DNA of 64,000 nt from Persicaria tinctoria (taxonomy: Eukaryota; Streptophyta; Magnoliopsida; Caryophyllales; Polygonaceae), in assembly GCA_037127255.1 (NCBI GenBank), contig JBANSL010000009.1, positions 26,004,475 through 26,068,474 on the forward strand, written 5' to 3'. The notes below the pieces were generated by a model. That model saw nothing but the letters and a program-made list of their open reading frames with translations. It did not search any database and was not told the DNA's origin. Numbering within the stretch: the stretch's first letter is position 1; each line of letters begins with the position of its first letter. Of this stretch, positions 25,824-35,939 are shown piece by piece. The position numbers and the translations under genes were made by a program.

Positions 25824-25851
25824 AAATGTTCAGACTTTAACGTTACAGTGA
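25824..25851. other. Templated 28-bp replacement inside the 3' LTR
   Basis: These 28 bases are an exact copy of 25758-25785, 66 bp away in the same LTR. They stand in place of 46 different bases at 33946-33991 in the other LTR. The 46 minus 28 difference equals the whole length difference between the LTRs (2498 minus 2480). The copied block carries the G seen in this LTR (ACGTT), not the C of the other LTR (ACCTT), so the template was this LTR. Confidence 0.88.
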
Positions 25852-27475
25852 CTCGGATGATCGTAATAATCGATTATAAGATAAGAAAAGGAATTATACC
25901 CGAGACAGATGAGTATAATAGCTGAAGTGATCACCTATTTAATAGTCGATAATAACCATAATCGCACTAATCACAATGATAATAACAATAATAATATTAC
26001 TACGTGGTACCGGTCGGACCTTTAACAAGGACCACGACCTACATCAGATCGTTGTTTTACCATCCCGCAGAGAATGCATTCCGGGGTGGTGTTTCATGAA
26101 ACCTTTTGAGGCGGTGGCTTAACGAACCACAACCTGCAAGTCAGTCTACTGCATAACTTGCCAAAGGCATAAAGCCACTCGCATCACGTGGTGCGCATTT
26201 TAACATATCACAACTAAGCATCACATGGTGCCTATCTTATCATATATAAACAGTTTATACTAGGTGATCATAATAACGACATTAAATCAAACAGGGACAA
26301 GCATGGATAATTCAAAGGGTCTTACTATCACATGCTACTAGTTTGCATGAAAGAACAAGCAGAGTATCATGCACTTTAGGAAGAAGAAAATGGGCAACAT
26401 TTACTTTCTCGAGTTATAAACAAACAATTCATATTTAATATGTATAATACTATAATTCATTTAATGATTGCCCATTAATTTAACTCATGCCAATTTATGA
26501 TTAAAAAGATAAATTACATCAAGCAGACGGGTATGCAATTTATCGAAATTGGCAAGGAAATTGGCCACAGGGCCGCATTCGACACAGAAGAATTTTAAAA
26601 GGCACAACAAAAGAATCACGAAACACGCAAAGGGCGTTTGAACGAAATCACTTGCCTTAACTTTCGACGATCAGCTGATGACAACCAGGCGAGATTTTAG
26701 CACCTAATGAATCCAACGGAAAAAGGAATATTAATATTGATATTTTCTAAAATTAACTTTACTTTAACTCAATTTAAAATTGAATTAATTCTATAAAGTT
26801 AAATATCTATACCAATATGAATTCCTCGGGAAGCGGGATCCGGCGTGAGTGCTTCGAGATTTCTTGGTGTCGCTGAAATGGGCAAGAATTGAATAATTTA
26901 GAAACTTTGGCCACTTATCTTAATAACTAATTAAATTAGGGCCATAAACAGAAATAGAATAAAAATAAGGGACGTTTATTTGATTTCATCAAAAGAGATC
27001 AAAATCAGTGTTTTGATTTCACGGCTCACGTACAACGACGAAGAAGAAGATCTTCCCTCGGCGGCGACCGCTAGCGGCGGAGGCGAGTCCTTGGCGGCAA
27101 CAGGGGCGGCCATCGGAGGCGGTTGCTCGACAGTGAATAGCGGCGGCAAGCGGAGACGAAGGCAGCCACAATCGGGGCGGCTCGGCGGCTGTTCGTGGTC
27201 ATGGCGTTGAACACGGGCGGAGGCTGCGACTTGGCTCGTGACCAAGAAGCGATCGGCGGTGATTGGGCAGCGACAGACGGAGGAGGCGGTGCGGTGGTCT
27301 AGCGGTGACTTGGACAGTGGGCGGACTCACAGGTGATTCGAGAGAGAAGAAGAAGGTGATGGTGCGTTGGTCCGGCGGGTGATTGCAGTGGGAAGATGGG
27401 GACGGTGATGGCGTGTGTTTTGCTGAATTGGTTTCGGCGTTTTGGGTTGTGGGAAAAACCCTAAGAGATTTGACG

Positions 27476-27488
27476 TATATCTATATTA
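27476..27488 (-). promoter_or_regulatory. Possible TATA region of the 3' LTR
   Basis: On the minus strand this reads TAATATAGATATA, about 310 bp into the LTR and just upstream of the GC-rich stretch. It is the best TATA-like candidate I see, but the LTR is AT-rich and other sites are possible. Confidence 0.3.
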
Positions 27489-27794
27489 CTAAAAGATAGA
27501 CAAACGGATAAAGATGGGATAGAAATAGGTTTATTTCCCTTTAACGGAATGAATATTATTTAATTTAATTTCATAAATTAAATAATAAGGTTATTTAGAG
27601 AATGTATGTAATTAAATCCATCATATATTATTTCTTTTTAGAATAATTTAATTATTCTAATTCATACAATATATCTTATGTGAATTTATTAAATGATCAA
27701 ATTCATAAGATATATACTATAGTTTGAATATAATATAGATTTATTTAATTAAATAAAAATAAGAAATAGCCCAAAAATAATTTGGGGTATTTCA

Positions 27795-27808
27795 TACCTC
27801 CCCACTAA
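27795..27808 (-). promoter_or_regulatory. Polypurine tract of insertion 1
   Basis: On the minus strand the bases directly before the 3' LTR read AGTGGGGAGGTA, the expected site for plus-strand DNA priming during reverse transcription. Its position next to the LTR fixes the element's orientation, in agreement with the primer-binding site at the other end. Confidence 0.85.
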
Positions 27809-28971
27809 AAATAAGTTTCGTCCCGAAACTTAGAAAACAAACGAGAAATGAATTGAAGATAAGATAGTATCCTCAAAATAGATGAGAGGATATAGACTGA
27901 TCAAAGGAGAGCTATGTGTATCAACAATGGTTCCCGAATAGGTAGAATTTAAGCATGCTTCGCTTAATGAACTTATCGAATACATGAGGGATGAGAATTA
28001 TATCTAAAGTAACTCATTGCTTTCCGAACTCCTCAATGACAAAGCTTGAAATTTTAATCCTATGAAAACAGTGTATATAAATCTAAAACAAGGATAATAA
28101 AATTTTGAAAGGCATCTTTTTATATTCACTCTCGTTGCTCGAGATAAGTGAACTTGCATCCCATAAGAAACGGGGTTAACTAGCTTGTCATTGGCTTTCG
28201 TCTCAGCCCCATCTGGCTTCCTTTTCCAGGTTGCCAAATGGCCCGGGTGGCTTTGAAGGCAACCATTCTGACAAAACTAGCCAGCCTTATTCATATGAGA
28301 TGAGTTGTGAGTCTTTGTCTTCTGGTTTATCGACGGGAACATTGTCCGTTTCTTCAGCACTTGCGTCCTTGTCTTCTTCATAAACATAAATCGCGCATAT
28401 CTATATTTAAAATTACTATTCTCAAGCTTTTTACCAATGAGAGTTCGGTTGCTCGATCATGGAAAGGAGAAATGGAACATGTAACCCATGATCGTTTAAT
28501 CCTATCAAGATTTATGAAAGGGAAACTACCTCCATAAAAAGTAACTAATTATCCTCTTGAAGAACCTTACGTATGACACATCGATCATTAATCACTGATT
28601 TCACATGCGAGTATTATTCCCGCTTATACATAAGTGAAACAGAGGAGCCTTTCTAGAGTCTATAGGGAGCACTTCCCGACTCTTTCTCGGTAGCTATAAA
28701 AACACGGGTTCACCAGCTTGGTATGGACTCAGAAGTATCAACATACTAGGGCTGACTGTATAAAATGAAAGGAATATGAGTAGGGAAGTGTTCATGACTT
28801 ATATGGTATTCAACGTTAGAATATTACCAATTTGTACACCAATTTCCCACTTTGACTCGAACTTGTAAGGTTGTAAAGATGAATCCAAAACATTAACCAA
28901 AGGAACTATGACAAAAGATCTCTAACAAGCTTCCCTTATTTATTGATATCTGAATAAAGGAGGTAATGGAA
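27809..28971 (-). other. Noncoding stretch between pol and the polypurine tract
   Basis: About 1.16 kb of the element downstream of the pol remnant. I see no domain, no long ORF with recognisable content and no envelope-like gene. It is probably the 3' untranslated part of the element's transcript. Confidence 0.6.
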
Positions 28972-29160
28972 TCACTGAGGAAAGCGTTTCCTCATTTCTT
29001 CTTCAGTTTCCCAAGTCATCTCCTCGGTCCCGTGCTTTGACCAAAGCACTTTGACAAGCGGAACTACCTTGGGGCGAAGTTGCTTCTCTCATCGCTCTAG
29101 AATTTGCACCGGTTCTTCCTCGTAGGTTCCGATGGGGCGGACCTCAATGTCCTCATAGAT
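28972..29160 (-). pseudogene. Chromodomain-like C-terminal tail of pol, broken
   Basis: On the minus strand this encodes IYEDIEVRPIGTYEEEPVQI, a TGA at 29089-29091, then VKVLWSKHGTEEMTWE and a terminal stop at 28972-28974. The VLW..H..EE.TWE pattern is typical of the chromodomain-like end of Tekay-type integrases, which binds chromatin and may steer insertion into heterochromatin. It lies in a different frame from the integrase C-terminus just upstream (stop at 29173), so at least one frameshift separates them. Confidence 0.8.
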
Positions 29161-29172
29161 CAAAGATGTGGG

Positions 29173-30360
29173 TTATGTCAGGCACCTACTTCCGTAGCAG
29201 TGATACATGGAAGACGTCATGTACTGATGAGCTGACGGAGGCAGAGCAAGGCGGTAGGCAACATTGCCTACACATTGCAGAGCGTCAAATGACCCGACAT
29301 ATCGAGGGTTCAGCTTCCATCTCTTTCCAAACCGGAAGACTCCCTTCCTGGGTGACACTTTTACAAACACCTTATCACCCACCTCAAAGTTGACCTCTCT
29401 ACGCCTAGGGTCGGCATAAGACTTTTGGCGACTCTGAGCGGTCAAAATTCGTTGCTTGATCATTGCAATTTCTTCAATTGTCTTCTCTAACAGCTCCGGG
29501 CCTATATGGATGGCATCAGTCGCATCATCCCAACACACTAGCGATCGATATTTCTGTCCATAAAGGGCTTCAAAAGGAGCCATCTTTATGGATGAATGCC
29601 AGCTGTTGTTGTAGGTGCACTCAATCAGACTCAAATTGGTTCCCCAATCGGTCGGCCTATCTAGGACACATGCTCGTAACATATCCTCCAGTGTCTGGAT
29701 GGTCCTCTTTGACTGACCATCTGAGGGTGAAAAGCAGTAGTGAAATTCAGCTGAGGGACAAGTCCCTCATGAAGCTTCTTCCAGAACCCCGAGATGAATC
29801 ATCCATCATGATCAGAGACAATGAACGACGGAACACCGTGAAGGCGGACTATGTGCTGAAGGTATAATTCAGCTAGCTTTATCGGCTTCCAATTAGATCG
29901 AATAGCAATGAAGTGTGCACATTTGGTGAGTCGATCAACAATCACCCAAATGGCATCCTTCTGCCCCTCACCTTAGGGAGCTCCATAACGAAATCCCTCG
30001 AGATATGTTCCTACTTCCATGTGGGTACTGGAAGTGGTTGGAGCTTCCCACCAGGTCTCTGGTGCTCAATCCTGACCAGCTGGCATACCAAGCATCTGAC
30101 CACGTGCTCAGTCACTTCATTCTTGATACCAGACCACCAATTGTTCTGTCTCAGATCCTTATACATCTTACTAGCTCCAGGATGCACCGAATAGCCGGAT
30201 GAAAGAGCTTCCTAAAGGATGGTTTGTCGGATCTAAGGGACATTGGGGACGCAGATGCGATTCCCAAACCATAAAGATCCATCCTCCCTTACGACAAAGC
30301 CTAGGCTTTACCATCAAAGAAATCAACGGTGATCTGCAGTAACACAACACCCTCTGTCTA
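29173..30360 (-). pseudogene. Integrase domain, degenerate
   Basis: Integrase inserts the element's DNA into the host genome. Visible landmarks are IWVIVDRLTKCAHF near 29910-29955, HGVPSFIVSDHDG followed by a TGA near 29800-29850, and DMLRACVLD with NSWHSSIKMAPFEALYGQ in the open stretch ending at 29173. The position that is the catalytic glutamate of the DDE triad in this family (the E of DGQ(S/T)ER) is AAG, lysine, at 29707-29709. A two-base loss precedes it, shifting frame at the HPQ motif. The N-terminal HHCC zinc-finger part is not readable in one frame. The enzyme is inactive. Confidence 0.88.
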
Positions 30361-30897
30361 CTTCGCCTTTATCTCCGCTAGCAGATCTGACTGAACCTCC
30401 ATAATACACAACTTTCCTCGGTTCCTTTCAAACCAAACTTCAACATCTAACTTGAGCAGATTTCTTTGCAGTGCAGGACTTGCTGTCAAACATCTAATCA
30501 TAGCCTCGTGTTGAGATTTGCGGCTCAAAGGATCGGCTACGACATTAGCCTTGCCAGGATGATGGAGGAGCTTAATGTCATAGTCCTTGATCAACTTTAG
30601 CCAACGTCTCCGTCTCATGTTCAACTCCTTCTGGATGAACACATACTTAAGGCTTTTGTGGTCGGTGTATATCTGGCAATGAACACCATAAAGCTAATGG
30701 CGCCAGATTTTTAGAGCAATTACCACATCAGCTAGTTCCAGATCATGCATTGGGTAGTCCTCCTCGTACGACCTCAACTGTCATGATGCATAGGCTCCCA
30801 CCTTCCAATCTTGCATCAATACACAACTCAAACCTTGATTGGAAGCATAACTGTAAATCATATAGTCATCTGACTTCTTAGGAAGTGTCAGAATAGG
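30361..30897 (-). pseudogene. RNase H domain, interrupted
   Basis: This domain degrades the RNA strand of the RNA-DNA hybrid. Readable motifs on the minus strand are [13 protein letters not shown], then [13 protein letters not shown] and [16 protein letters not shown], which are standard for Ty3/gypsy RNase H. In-frame stops follow AYAS near 30781 and WRH near 30694, and the open part ends with a stop at 30358-30360. It remains in the same reading frame as the reverse transcriptase above it, so the damage here is point mutations rather than indels. Confidence 0.88.
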
Positions 30898-31900
30898 TTA
30901 TGTGGTCAACTGCTTCTTGAGCTCATAGAAGCTTGCTTTGAACTTGTCATTCCAGACGAATTTCTGGGATTTACGCAAAAGTAAGGTCAGTGGTTGTACA
31001 AATTTAAAAAACCCTTCAATGAACCTCCTGTAGTAACCTGCTAGTCCCAGAAAACTCCGGATCTCCTTGACGTTCTTCGACAAATTCCACTTCTCTACAA
31101 CTGCTATCTTTTAGGGGTCGACCATCACCCCTTTCTCTGAGATGATGTGGCCTAGGAATGCCACCTGCTTCATCCAAAAGTCACACTTAGACAGCTTTGC
31201 GTACAGCTGATGCTCTCGCCACGTCATCAAAACAGTTGTCAAGTGTTCGGAGTGAGTCTCCTCACTCGGCGAGTAGATCAAAATGTCGTCGATGAAGACT
31301 ACGACGAACTTGTCCAAATACTAGTGAAAACAACGATTCATCACATCCATAAAGATTGTTGGGGCATTTGTTGAGCCAAAGGGCATCACCACGAACCCAT
31401 AGTGCCCATAACGTGTCTTGAAAGCAGTCTTTGAAATATCCTCGTCACGAACTCGGAGCTGATGGTAACCAGATCGAAGCTCAATCCTGGAGACTACCTT
31501 TGCTCCCTGAAACTGATCTAACAAATCATCGAAGTGTGGCAATGGATACCTGTTCTTGATCGTCACCTTATTCAACTCCCGATAATCAATACACAAATGG
31601 AAATAACCATCTTTCTTCTTCACAAACAGCACGGGAGCACCCCAAGGTGAAACACTGGTCGAATATAGCCCTTCTCTAACAAATCTTCAAGCTTACTCTT
31701 TAATTCTTGCATCTCCACTGGAGCCATGCGATACAGGGCTTTGGAAATAGGAGCGGTTCCTGGCTCTAAGTCGATGGTGAACTCAATGAACCGCTTTGGA
31801 GGTAAACCAGGAATCTCATCGGGAAAGACATCAGGGAAATCCCGAACTACAGGAATATCAGAGATAGGGACCGATTCGGACGGCTGATCTTGCAGATAGC
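30898..31900 (-). pseudogene. Reverse transcriptase domain, interrupted
   Basis: It copies the element's RNA into DNA. From the N-terminal side the minus strand reads FPDVFPDEIPGLPPKR, then, after a one-base loss near 31655-31658, [27 protein letters not shown], the catalytic [13 protein letters not shown] (the FIDD form of YxDD) and EIRSFLGLAGYYRRFI of the thumb/connection. In-frame stops lie at 31321-31323, 31111-31113 and 30898-30900. The catalytic aspartates are still present, but no full-length product is possible. The motif set is that of chromovirus reverse transcriptase. Confidence 0.92.
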
Positions 31901-32027
31901 ATAAAAATCCGACACCACCTTGACGTAACAATTTGGCTGCCGACATTACAATAATAATACGGCCATCCTCCTCAGGAATGCGCCCACGAAATCTGCACAC
32001 AACCCCACCGTCCGACGAAATGGTCAC

Positions 32028-32330
32028 GATTCTCCATCCACAACAATGATTGCACTATGGCGAGTAAGTCAATCTATATCGAGAATGATGTTATGAGGAA
32101 GGATTGGAAGCAGAACAAGATCGGCAAGGTACTCATTGCCACCTATCGCGATGGGGAAGCGGAATAACATTTTCCTACCTCGAACTCTATCCCCACTAGG
32201 GAATTTCACAATAAAGGAATCATCTAGAGTTACAGATTCTAATCCGAGTCTTTCAACAGTTTGCTCGGCTAGAAAAGAATGAGAAGCACCTGGATAAAAA
32301 GAATATTAATTGGCTCGGCCCGGAGATAGA
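32028..32330 (-). pseudogene. Aspartic protease domain, broken
   Basis: It would cleave the Gag-Pol polyprotein. The minus strand reads PGASHSFLAEQTVERLGLE after a frame change placed exactly where the family has its catalytic aspartate (near 32296). A segment follows that ends PHNIILDID, a TGA at 32069-32071 in place of the usual tryptophan, and LTRHSAIIVVDGE. Another frameshift near 32030 separates it from the following open stretch (MTISSDGGVV...), which leads into the reverse transcriptase. The active site is lost. Confidence 0.8.
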
Positions 32331-32539
32331 TAATACCTTGAGCCATAGGAGAAGTAGTGTCATCCATCCTACGCATTTCCTATAGTCATGGACCCTGCTG
32401 AGATGGCCCAACGACAGTCTTCCCTTTGTTCACAATTGGTTGTGAACCTGCAGGAATCTGGGTATTCTGCTGGTATTTCTGATGAGATCTTAATCCTTGT
32501 CATCTTCTACAAAGACATACAGCTCGACGAGCTTGTCCA

Positions 32540-33159
32540 CTACAGAGCTATGCTGTTGTGATGCTGCTTCTCTCTCTGACTCAGCATGCTCACACATCTC
32601 TTTTTGATCTCATCTCTAGCCTGATCACAACGTTTCTCCAGCTCATTCACAATTCGTTCCTTATTCCTGTATATTTTCTCGGCCTTCCTCACGCGGAGTC
32701 TCTGCCTCGCTCTTCTTTCCATTAAACCTTGGTATGCTTTTCCATTAGCTAGATTTTCCAAAAAGGATCTCTTGTTTGACTTCTCCACACTGGGATTTTG
32801 AGATGGCTCCATGTCGTACACTCGGACGAGATTCTGGGGTACTTTCTCCTCTTGTCATCCAGGGGAGCTGGCATGGCTCTCTTTTCCCTTGCTACCTTTT
32901 TCTTGCTGTAGAATCGAGGAGTTCCGAAATTATGTTCCTTGTACCACTCGCGGATGAGCTTCTTGCTATATTCTGTGGTTGCAGCTCCTTCGGGAGGGTC
33001 GATCAGGACATTCTTCCCCTTCGATAGCTCCACTATAGCTTTTTCCATGACCTCCACCTCTGTGCTTGAGTCAGACCCAATGTCAGAGTTGTTGGTGAGG
33101 TCAATGCAATGGGGGTAACCCGCGACGTGCAGTCCCGAGGTCTTGCGAACATTAGACAT
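32540..33159 (-). pseudogene. Unrecognised ORF in the gag position, frameshifted
   Basis: Starting 260 bp after the primer-binding site, the minus strand encodes MSNVRKTSGLHVAG... with an acidic/serine stretch (SDIGSDSSTEVEV), then a basic stretch (YSKKKVAREKRAM). A frame change near 32830 leads into a second part (MEPSQNPSVEKSNKRSF...) that is highly charged and coiled-coil-like (RRARQRLRVRKAEKIYRNKE) and ends at 32540. I do not see the usual Gag core or a CCHC zinc knuckle, and the space before the protease is short. It may be a gag remnant too degenerate to recognise, or a foreign segment that replaced gag. Confidence 0.5.
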
Positions 33160-33418
33160 CTTATCGAGGAGGGCGAGGAGTCATCAATACTCTAACGAGA
33201 TAATTCAGGAAGCGAGATTAAGAGGAAACAGGAATAAGAATCTAAGATTAGTCTATAGCAGATGCAGGAGCTTGAGCAGAACTATCGGACCAATAATTTG
33301 AAATCATTTCCAAAAATGCTTATTTTTTTTTATAAGTAGAAATTAGTTTTAATCAAAACCTTTTTGAAATTCACTTTAGAAATCATTTAAAAATCCGAAT
33401 GAAAACGTTTTAAAACTC

Positions 33419-33431
33419 GGCTCTGATACCA
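33419..33431 (-). promoter_or_regulatory. Primer-binding site (initiator Met tRNA) of insertion 1
   Basis: On the minus strand this is TGGTATCAGAGCC, complementary to the 3' end of plant initiator methionine tRNA, five bases inside the 5' LTR. Minus-strand DNA synthesis would start here. It proves the element is read on the minus strand. Confidence 0.92.
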
Positions 33432-33436
33432 CCTTC

Positions 33437-35934
33437 TGTAACACCCCCTTTTAAATCCCAAGGGAGCGCTACAGCGCCAGTGAATCCGCAGACTTTAATG
33501 TCTTTGAATTCACCTGAGGCTTATAGGGACATGCAACCATGCTCCCATAAACAAGATGATAATTTAAATAGAATAGAATATGCGGAAGTGAATAAAATTC
33601 ATTAGTTTAAATATCTGATCATAATAAGATAAAAATGCCAAAACCATAAAGTGTGCATAATTCCAAAATAACTGAAATTAAAGTAGTGACGCGGAAACTT
33701 TTAGAGATTCAAAACTTGTAAAAATATTCAATAAATGACAGTCTGCTCTTTAACTCTCTCCTGCTCCGCTGCTTGCACTAGACCTGTGGAATATGGTCTG
33801 GTGTTTCGTGAGAACGAACGACACCAGCCATCCAATAAGTAGGATGGTTAGTACAATTAAGACTAGCAAATGATAGGGAAAATGTTCAGACTTTAACCTT
33901 ACAGTGACCATAAACGGTATGTCATAGGTTAAGGGAAAGACACGAATATTTAAAGTGGAAACTGAATAAAAAGATAAAAATTCACACATGACTCGGATGA
34001 TCGTAATGATCGATTATAAGATAAGAAAAGGAATTATACCTGAGACAGATGAGTATAATAGCTGAAGTGATCACCTATTTAATAGTCGATAATAACCATA
34101 ATCGCACTAATCACAATGATAATAACAATAATAATATTACTACGTGGTACCGGTCGGACCTTTAACAAGGACCACGACCTACATCAGATCGTTGTTTTAC
34201 CATCCCGCAGAGAATGCATTCCGGGATGGTGTTTCATGAAACCTTTTGAGGCGGTGGCTTAACGAACCACAACCTGCAAGTCAGTCTACTGCATAACTTG
34301 CCAAAGGCATAAAGCCACTCGCATCACGTGGTGCGCATTTTAACATATCACAACTAAGCATCACATGGTGCCTATCTTATCATATATAAACAGTTTATAC
34401 TAGGTGATCATAATAACGACATTAAATCAAACAGGGACAAGCATGGATAATTCAAAGGGTCTTACTATCACATGCTACTAGTTTGCATGAAAGAACAAGC
34501 AGAGTATCATGCACTTTAGGAAGAAGAAAATGGGCAACATTTACTTTCTCGAGTTATAAACAAACAATTCATATTTAATATGTATAATACTATAATTCAT
34601 TTAATGATTGCCCATTAATTTAACTCATGCCAATTTATGATTAAAAAGATAAATTACATCAAGCAGACGGGTATGCAATTTATCGAAATTGGCAAGGAAA
34701 TTGGCCACAGGGCCGCATTCGACACAGAAGAATTTTAAAAGGCACAACAAAAGAATCACGAAACACGCAAAGGGCGTTTGAACGAAATCACTTGCCTTAA
34801 CTTTCGACGATCAGCTGATGACAACCAGGCGAGATTTTAGCACCTAATGAATCCAACGGAAAAAGGAATATTAATATTGATATTTTCTAAAATTAACTTT
34901 ACTTTAACTCAATTTAAAATTGAATTAATTCTATAAAGTTAAATATATATACCCATATGAATTCCTCGGGAAGCAGGATCCGGCGTGAGTGCTTCGAGAT
35001 TTCTTGGTGTCGCTGAAATGGGAAAGAATTGAATAATTTAGAAACTTTGGCCACTTATCTTAATAACTAATTAAATTAGGGCCATAAACGGAAATAGAAT
35101 AAAAATAAGGGACGTTTATTTGATTTCATCAAAAGAGATCAAAATCAGTGTTTTGATTTCACGGCTCACGTACAACGACGAAGAAGAAGATCTTCCCTCG
35201 GCGGCGACCGCTAGCGGCGGAGGCGAGTCCTTGGCGGCAACAGGGGCGGCCATCGGAGGCGGTTGCTCGACAGTGAATAGTGGCGGCAAGCGGAGACGAA
35301 GGCAGCCACAATCGGGGTGGCTCGGCGGCTGTTCGTGGTCATGGCGTTGAACACGGGCGGAGGCTGCGACTTGGCTCGTGACCAGGAAGCGATCGACGGT
35401 GATTGGGCAGCGACAGACGGAGGAGGCGGTGCGGTGGTCTAGCGGTGACTTGGACAGTGGGCGGACTCATAGGTGATTCGAGAGAGAAGAAGAAGGTGAT
35501 GGTGCGGTGGTCCGGCGGGTGATTGCAGTGGGAAGATGGGGACGGTGATGGCGTGTGTTTTGCTGAATTGGTTTCGGCGTTTTGGGTTGTGGGAAAAACC
35601 CTAAGAGATTTGACGTATATCTATATTACTAAAAGATAGACAAACGGATAAAGATGGGATAGAAATAGGTTTATTTCCCTTTAACGGAATGAATATTATT
35701 TAATTTAATTTCATAAATTAAATAATAAGGTTATTTAGAGAATGTATGTAATTAAATCCATCATATATTATTTTTTTTTAGAATAATTTAATTATTCTAA
35801 TTCATACAATATATCTTATGTGAATTTATTAAATGATCAAATTCATAAGATATATACTATAGTTTGAATATAATATAGATTTATTTAATTAAATAAAAAT
35901 AAGAAATAGCCCAAAAATAATTTGGGGTATTTCA
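33437..35934 (-). repeat. 5' LTR of insertion 1 (2498 bp)
   Basis: This is the longer LTR, with the original 46-bp segment (33946-33991) that is replaced in its partner. It has the same TG...CA ends and abuts the target duplication at 35935. The likely TATA region is at 35616-35628 (minus strand), and the GC-rich stretch is at about 35180-35580. Confidence 0.95.
35616..35628 (-). promoter_or_regulatory. Possible TATA region of the 5' LTR
   Basis: Same TAATATAGATATA as in the partner LTR. If the element is transcribed, this copy would drive the full-length RNA. The assignment rests only on sequence resemblance. Confidence 0.3.
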
Positions 35935-35939
35935 CCGCG
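35935..35939. repeat. Target-site duplication, right, of insertion 1
   Basis: CCGCG, directly after the LTR end GGGGTATTTCA. The satellite monomer then continues in register with TCGGCCCTCC. Confidence 0.93.

Larger units (their letters stand above)
25315..27794 (-). repeat. 3' LTR of insertion 1 (2480 bp)
   Basis: Read on the minus strand it begins TGAAATACCCC and ends GGTGTTACA, so it keeps the TG...CA ends. It differs from the other LTR by roughly 18-20 single-base changes (about 0.7-0.8%), plus one complex replacement at 25824-25851 that makes it 18 bp shorter. A GC-rich stretch lies at about 27040-27440 in an otherwise AT-rich LTR. Short ORFs within it are not supported as genes. Confidence 0.95.
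25315..35934 (-). mobile_element. Tekay/Del-like Ty3/gypsy LTR retrotransposon, defective
   Basis: A 10,620-bp insertion in the satellite with two LTRs (25315-27794 and 33437-35934), flanked by the 5-bp target duplication CCGCG. On the minus strand the order is LTR, Met-tRNA primer site, gag-like ORF, protease, reverse transcriptase, RNase H, integrase, chromodomain-like tail, polypurine tract, LTR. This domain order (integrase last, followed by a chromodomain) is that of chromoviruses. Long LTRs and the tail motif fit the Tekay/Del lineage. The coding part is riddled with stops and frameshifts, whereas the LTRs are about 99.2% identical. It cannot make its own proteins now. Confidence 0.95.

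Noticed and set aside
26980..27210. 76-residue Ala/Gly-rich ORF in the LTR (also at 35120-35350), and its opposite-strand partner at 26976-27245
   Set aside because: It lies in the GC-rich part of the LTR, is open on both strands, and has no recognisable domain. A leader-region peptide cannot be excluded but is not supported.
29463..30202. Plus-strand ORFs opposite the integrase
   Set aside because: They are antisense shadows of the minus-strand integrase remnant.
33750..33989. 79-residue minus-strand ORF with a hydrophobic segment in the 5' LTR
   Set aside because: The partner LTR lacks the equivalent reading frame because of the templated replacement, and no domain is recognisable.
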